A stretch of DNA of 16,049 bases from CALJIC01 sp039805565 (GTDB taxonomy: Bacteria; Chloroflexota; Chloroflexia; Chloroflexales; Roseiflexaceae): positions 1 through 16,049 of the forward strand of contig JBDLTZ010000054.1 in assembly GCA_039805565.1 (NCBI GenBank), in the 5' to 3' direction. Both the position numbers and the translations under genes were made by a program. Numbering within the stretch: position 1 is the stretch's first letter; every line of letters starts with the position of its first letter. The notes under the pieces were generated by a model. It was not told where the DNA came from, searched no databases, and saw only the letters and a list, made by a program, of their open reading frames with translations. Positions 13,699-16,049 of the stretch are shown in pieces.

Positions 13699-14208
13699 AT
13701 GGGCGACACACCTGATGACAACACGGAGCTCGCGCGGCGGGTCGGGCATGCACTGGGCTCGCTGCTAGCCGACGTCATGCAGTACAGCGCGCGTGACATG
13801 CTGAGCCTCGTCCAGCGCGAGGACTTGTCCATGCCGCGTATGACGACGCTCATGATGCTGGCGCGCTGTGACGGGGCCTCGATCTCGGACATCAAGCAGC
13901 ACCTGAACCTCTCGCTAGGGGCCACGAGCCATCTGGTAGACAAGCTGGTGGATGGCGGATTCGTGACGCGCGCCGAGGCGACGGAGGACCGGCGGCAGAA
14001 GCACGTCGCGCTGACGGAGCGCGGGCGCACCTTCGCTGAGGAGGTGCGGCGGATCCGCGTAGAGGAGCTGACGCGGCGGCTGGCGCAGCTGCCGGTGCCG
14101 CTGCTGGAAGAGGCGATGGCGGTGCTGGGGGAGGTGCAGGCGCACCTTAGGGGCGCGCCGGAGGCGCCCCCATCCTCACGGCGACACCGGAGCGTAAGGG
14201 AAGACTGA
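13699..14208 (+). CDS. MarR-family transcriptional regulator
   Basis: A 169-aa winged-helix repressor. The DNA-binding part is visible: a helix-turn-helix in ISDIKQHLNLSLGATSHLVDKL (about 57-78), then the wing GGFVTRAEATEDRRQKHVAL with the family-typical Asp-Arg-Arg, then TERGRTFAEEV. Helices before and after form the dimer interface. The C-terminal tail (EAPPSSRRHRSVRED) is polar and probably disordered. The ATG at 13699 follows AAGGA by only 2 bases, which is close but the only good option; the protein otherwise starts well upstream of its first core helix. It is the first gene of an operon with the exporter and most likely represses both through the operator at 13662. The ligand is unknown. 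Confidence 0.93.
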   Translation: MGDTPDDNTELARRVGHALGSLLADVMQYSARDMLSLVQREDLSMPRMTTLMMLARCDGASISDIKQHLNLSLGATSHLVDKLVDGGFVTRAEATEDRRQKHVALTERGRTFAEEVRRIRVEELTRRLAQLPVPLLEEAMAVLGEVQAHLRGAPEAPPSSRRHRSVRED

Positions 14209-14215
14209 GGAGTTC

Positions 14216-15886
14216 ATGGCGACAACTACAGCGGTAGTGGGCGAGCGTATCGACTACGCCGCCATCCTGCCGAAGCAGACCAAGATCCAGATCCTGGCCG
14301 GCGTGCTGCTCGGCCTGTTCCTGGCGGCGCTCGACCAGACGATCGTCTCCACCGCGCTGCCGGCGATCGTAGCCGACTTCAGCGGGCTCGACCTGGTGGC
14401 CTGGGTCTCGACCGGCTACCTGCTGGCGAGCACAGCGATGGTGCCGATCCACGGCAAGCTCTCGGACCTGTACGGCCGGCGCGCCATCCTGATCTGGGGC
14501 GTCGTGGTCTTCCTGATCGGCTCGATGCTGTGCGGCGTGGCCCAGGACATGGTGCAGCTCATCCTCTACCGCGTGATCCAGGGGATCGGGGCGGCGGCGC
14601 TCACCTCCACCGCGTTCGCGGTCCCGGCGGACCTATTCGCGCCAGCGGAGCGGGCGCGCTACATGGGCCTGTTCGGCGCCGTGTTTGGCCTCTCGAGCGT
14701 GGTTGGCCCCTTCCTCGGCGGCGTGCTCACCGACCAGCTCTCCTGGCACTGGGTGTTCTACGTCAACCTCCCGGTGGGGCTGGTGGCGCTGGCGTTCATC
14801 CTGCGCCGGATGCCGCCACTCGCCAGCGGCCTGCGCGCCCCGATCGACTGGCTCGGCACCGTGTTCCTGACGCTGGCGGTGGTGCCGCTGCTGCTCGGCC
14901 TGACGCTGGACAAGAGCGTGTACGCCTGGGGCTCGCCGCTGGTGCTCGGGCTGATGACGCTGGCCGCTGTCTCCACCGCGGTCTTCGTCGCCGTCGAGCT
15001 GCGGGCGCCCTCGCCGATCATCTCGTTCGAGCTGTTCCGCATCCGCACCTTCTGGGTGGCGATCGCCGCCTCGGTGCTGAACGGCGCGGCGTTCTTCGGC
15101 GCGATCCTGTTCCTCTCGCTGTTCCTCGTCAACGTGCTCGGCATCTCGGCCACCGAGGCCGGCACAGCGCAGATCCCGCTGATGATCGCGTTCGTGGCCA
15201 GCAGCATCGCGGCGTCGCAGGTGGTGGCGCGGGTGGGGCGCTACAAGCCGTTCATCGTCGGCGGGTTCAGCGTCATGCTGCTGGGCTTCTTCCTGATGAC
15301 GCAGCTCGGCCCGGGCAGCTCGGTGTTCGACGTGACCTGGCGCATGGTGGTGCTGGGGCTCGGCATTGGCCCGGCGCTGCCGCTGCTGAACCTGGCGCTG
15401 CAGAACGCGGTGCCGTTCCAGCAGCTCGGCCAGGCCACGGCCAGCCGGCAGTTCTTCCAGCAGCTCGGCCAGGCCACCGGCGGCGCGATCTTCGGCGTGG
15501 TTCTCTCCACCACCCTTACGGCGCAGATCGCGGTTAACATGGCTCCGGTGTTGAGCACCCTCCCAGCGGCGGTTCGCGAGCAGCTCGACCCGGCGGCGCT
15601 GCGCCAGAGCACGGTGGCATCTGAGGGCGCCGGGAGCGCGACCGACCCGGCGGTATCCGTCGCGCAGGCGGCGGAGGCGCAGGGCGTCCCCGCGGACCAG
15701 GCACGGGAGCTGGGCGCTGAGGTCTCGCGGGCGCTGAAGGCCTCGTTTGCCAGCAGCATCACGACGATCTACTGGTACGCGATTGGCTTGGTGGCAGTGG
15801 CGCTGGCGCTGGTGACGTTCTTCCTGCCGGAGCTGAAGCTTCGCACGACGAATGGGCCCGCCGGCCCGCCTCCGACGCTGGAGTAG
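14216..15886 (+). CDS. MFS multidrug exporter, DHA2 family (EmrB/QacA type, 14 TM)
   Basis: A 556-aa inner-membrane proton-driven drug exporter. Signatures seen: LDQTIVSTALPAIVADFSG (motif D1, first membrane helix); motif A, GKLSDLYGRRAIL, in the loop between helices 2 and 3; RVIQGIGAAALTSTAFAV (motif B); and motif C, GLSSVVGPFLGGVLTDQLSW, then HWVFYVNLPVG, which is typical of antiporters. Hydrophobic segments continue to about residue 540, consistent with 14 helices. A long polar loop (about 445-510) precedes the last helix, as in many DHA2 proteins. The ATG lies 7 bases after the marR stop and its GGAG overlaps that stop, so translation is coupled. Drug range cannot be read from the sequence. 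A near-exact internal duplication (FQQLGQAT twice) is encoded by two identical 23-base stretches at 15416 and 15455. No EmrA-type adaptor follows; the adaptor at 1-333 is far away. Confidence 0.94.
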   Translation: MATTTAVVGERIDYAAILPKQTKIQILAGVLLGLFLAALDQTIVSTALPAIVADFSGLDLVAWVSTGYLLASTAMVPIHGKLSDLYGRRAILIWGVVVFLIGSMLCGVAQDMVQLILYRVIQGIGAAALTSTAFAVPADLFAPAERARYMGLFGAVFGLSSVVGPFLGGVLTDQLSWHWVFYVNLPVGLVALAFILRRMPPLASGLRAPIDWLGTVFLTLAVVPLLLGLTLDKSVYAWGSPLVLGLMTLAAVSTAVFVAVELRAPSPIISFELFRIRTFWVAIAASVLNGAAFFGAILFLSLFLVNVLGISATEAGTAQIPLMIAFVASSIAASQVVARVGRYKPFIVGGFSVMLLGFFLMTQLGPGSSVFDVTWRMVVLGLGIGPALPLLNLALQNAVPFQQLGQATASRQFFQQLGQATGGAIFGVVLSTTLTAQIAVNMAPVLSTLPAAVREQLDPAALRQSTVASEGAGSATDPAVSVAQAAEAQGVPADQARELGAEVSRALKASFASSITTIYWYAIGLVAVALALVTFFLPELKLRTTNGPAGPPPTLE

Positions 15887-15907
15887 GGGCCTGCGGCGCT
15901 TTCGTTC

Positions 15908-16049
15908 GGGGGCGCTCCGCCCCGCGCCCTGGTGAGGGAAGTGCGGGCGCTCCGCCCCGCTCCCTGGTGAGGGGAGTGCGGGTGCTCCGCCCCGCTCCCT
16001 GGTGAGGGGAGTGCGGGCGCTCCGCCCCGCTCCCTGGTGAGGGGAGTGC
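15908..16049 (+). repeat. 35-bp tandem repeat array, at least four units
   Basis: Units begin at 15908, 15943, 15978 and 16013, each 35 bases, and the array runs off the window. The last three units differ by a single base (C or T in the sixth position); the first has several changes. Each unit contains two short hairpins: GGGCG/CGCCC around a CTC loop, and CCCT/AGGG around GGTG. The array begins 22 bases after the exporter stop. No T-run is present, so it is not a standard terminator, though stacked hairpins could slow or protect the transcript end. Confidence 0.9.

Noticed and set aside
15908..16049. CRISPR array
   Set aside because: The 35-bp units are directly adjacent with no unique spacers, and no cas gene is present. 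It is a simple tandem repeat.

Overview
The window is GC-rich bacterial chromosome. It suggests a member of the Chloroflexota, probably class Chloroflexia (Roseiflexus/Kouleothrix-like). This is an inference from gene content and sequence habits, not from a marker search. The signs are: SMC and RNase Y (YmdA type) next to a SpoVS-family gene, an archaeal-type valyl-tRNA synthetase, alanine/arginine-rich coding sequence with strong G/C third-position bias, and heptanucleotide tandem repeats lying at gene ends and even inside a gene. No plasmid, phage or transposase gene is seen.

Layout. Positions 1-4768 are a leftward run: smc (chromosome condensation ATPase), a HAD-superfamily phosphatase overlapping its 3' end, then the N-terminus of an efflux adaptor (HlyD/RND type) cut by the window edge. 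A 364-base divergent promoter region (4769-5132) separates this from a rightward pair, rny (RNase Y) and a SpoVS-family gene, which ends in a strong two-way hairpin terminator facing a small leftward membrane-protein gene (7231-7494). Positions 7495-7713 hold a near-consensus sigma-70 promoter and a leader terminator in front of a membrane-anchored endonuclease/exonuclease/phosphatase-family (EEP) gene. A 296-base gap (8758-9053) follows. It starts with a heptamer repeat and ends with an RNA leader able to form two mutually exclusive hairpins around the Shine-Dalgarno of valS. valS and pdxH are closely spaced, followed by a YdjC/ChbG-type deacetylase gene. After it lies what I read as a decayed P-loop (KaiC/RadA-like) ATPase fragment with two frame breaks and an in-frame stop. 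The right end is a classic drug-efflux unit: a consensus promoter, an inverted-repeat operator, a MarR regulator and a DHA2-type 14-TM exporter, then a 35-bp tandem repeat array running off the window.

How it works together. Most genes are housekeeping: chromosome structure (smc), mRNA turnover (rny), translation (valS) and vitamin B6 salvage (pdxH). The MarR-exporter pair is a self-contained, probably drug-inducible module. The partial adaptor at the left end is a second export-related gene but is not linked to it.

I do not see a clear, wholly new multi-gene system. The most interesting material is non-coding: the switch-like leader of valS, the terminator/anti-terminator leader of the EEP gene, the hidden pseudogene at 13284-13478, and the repeats. 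All structures were folded by eye.
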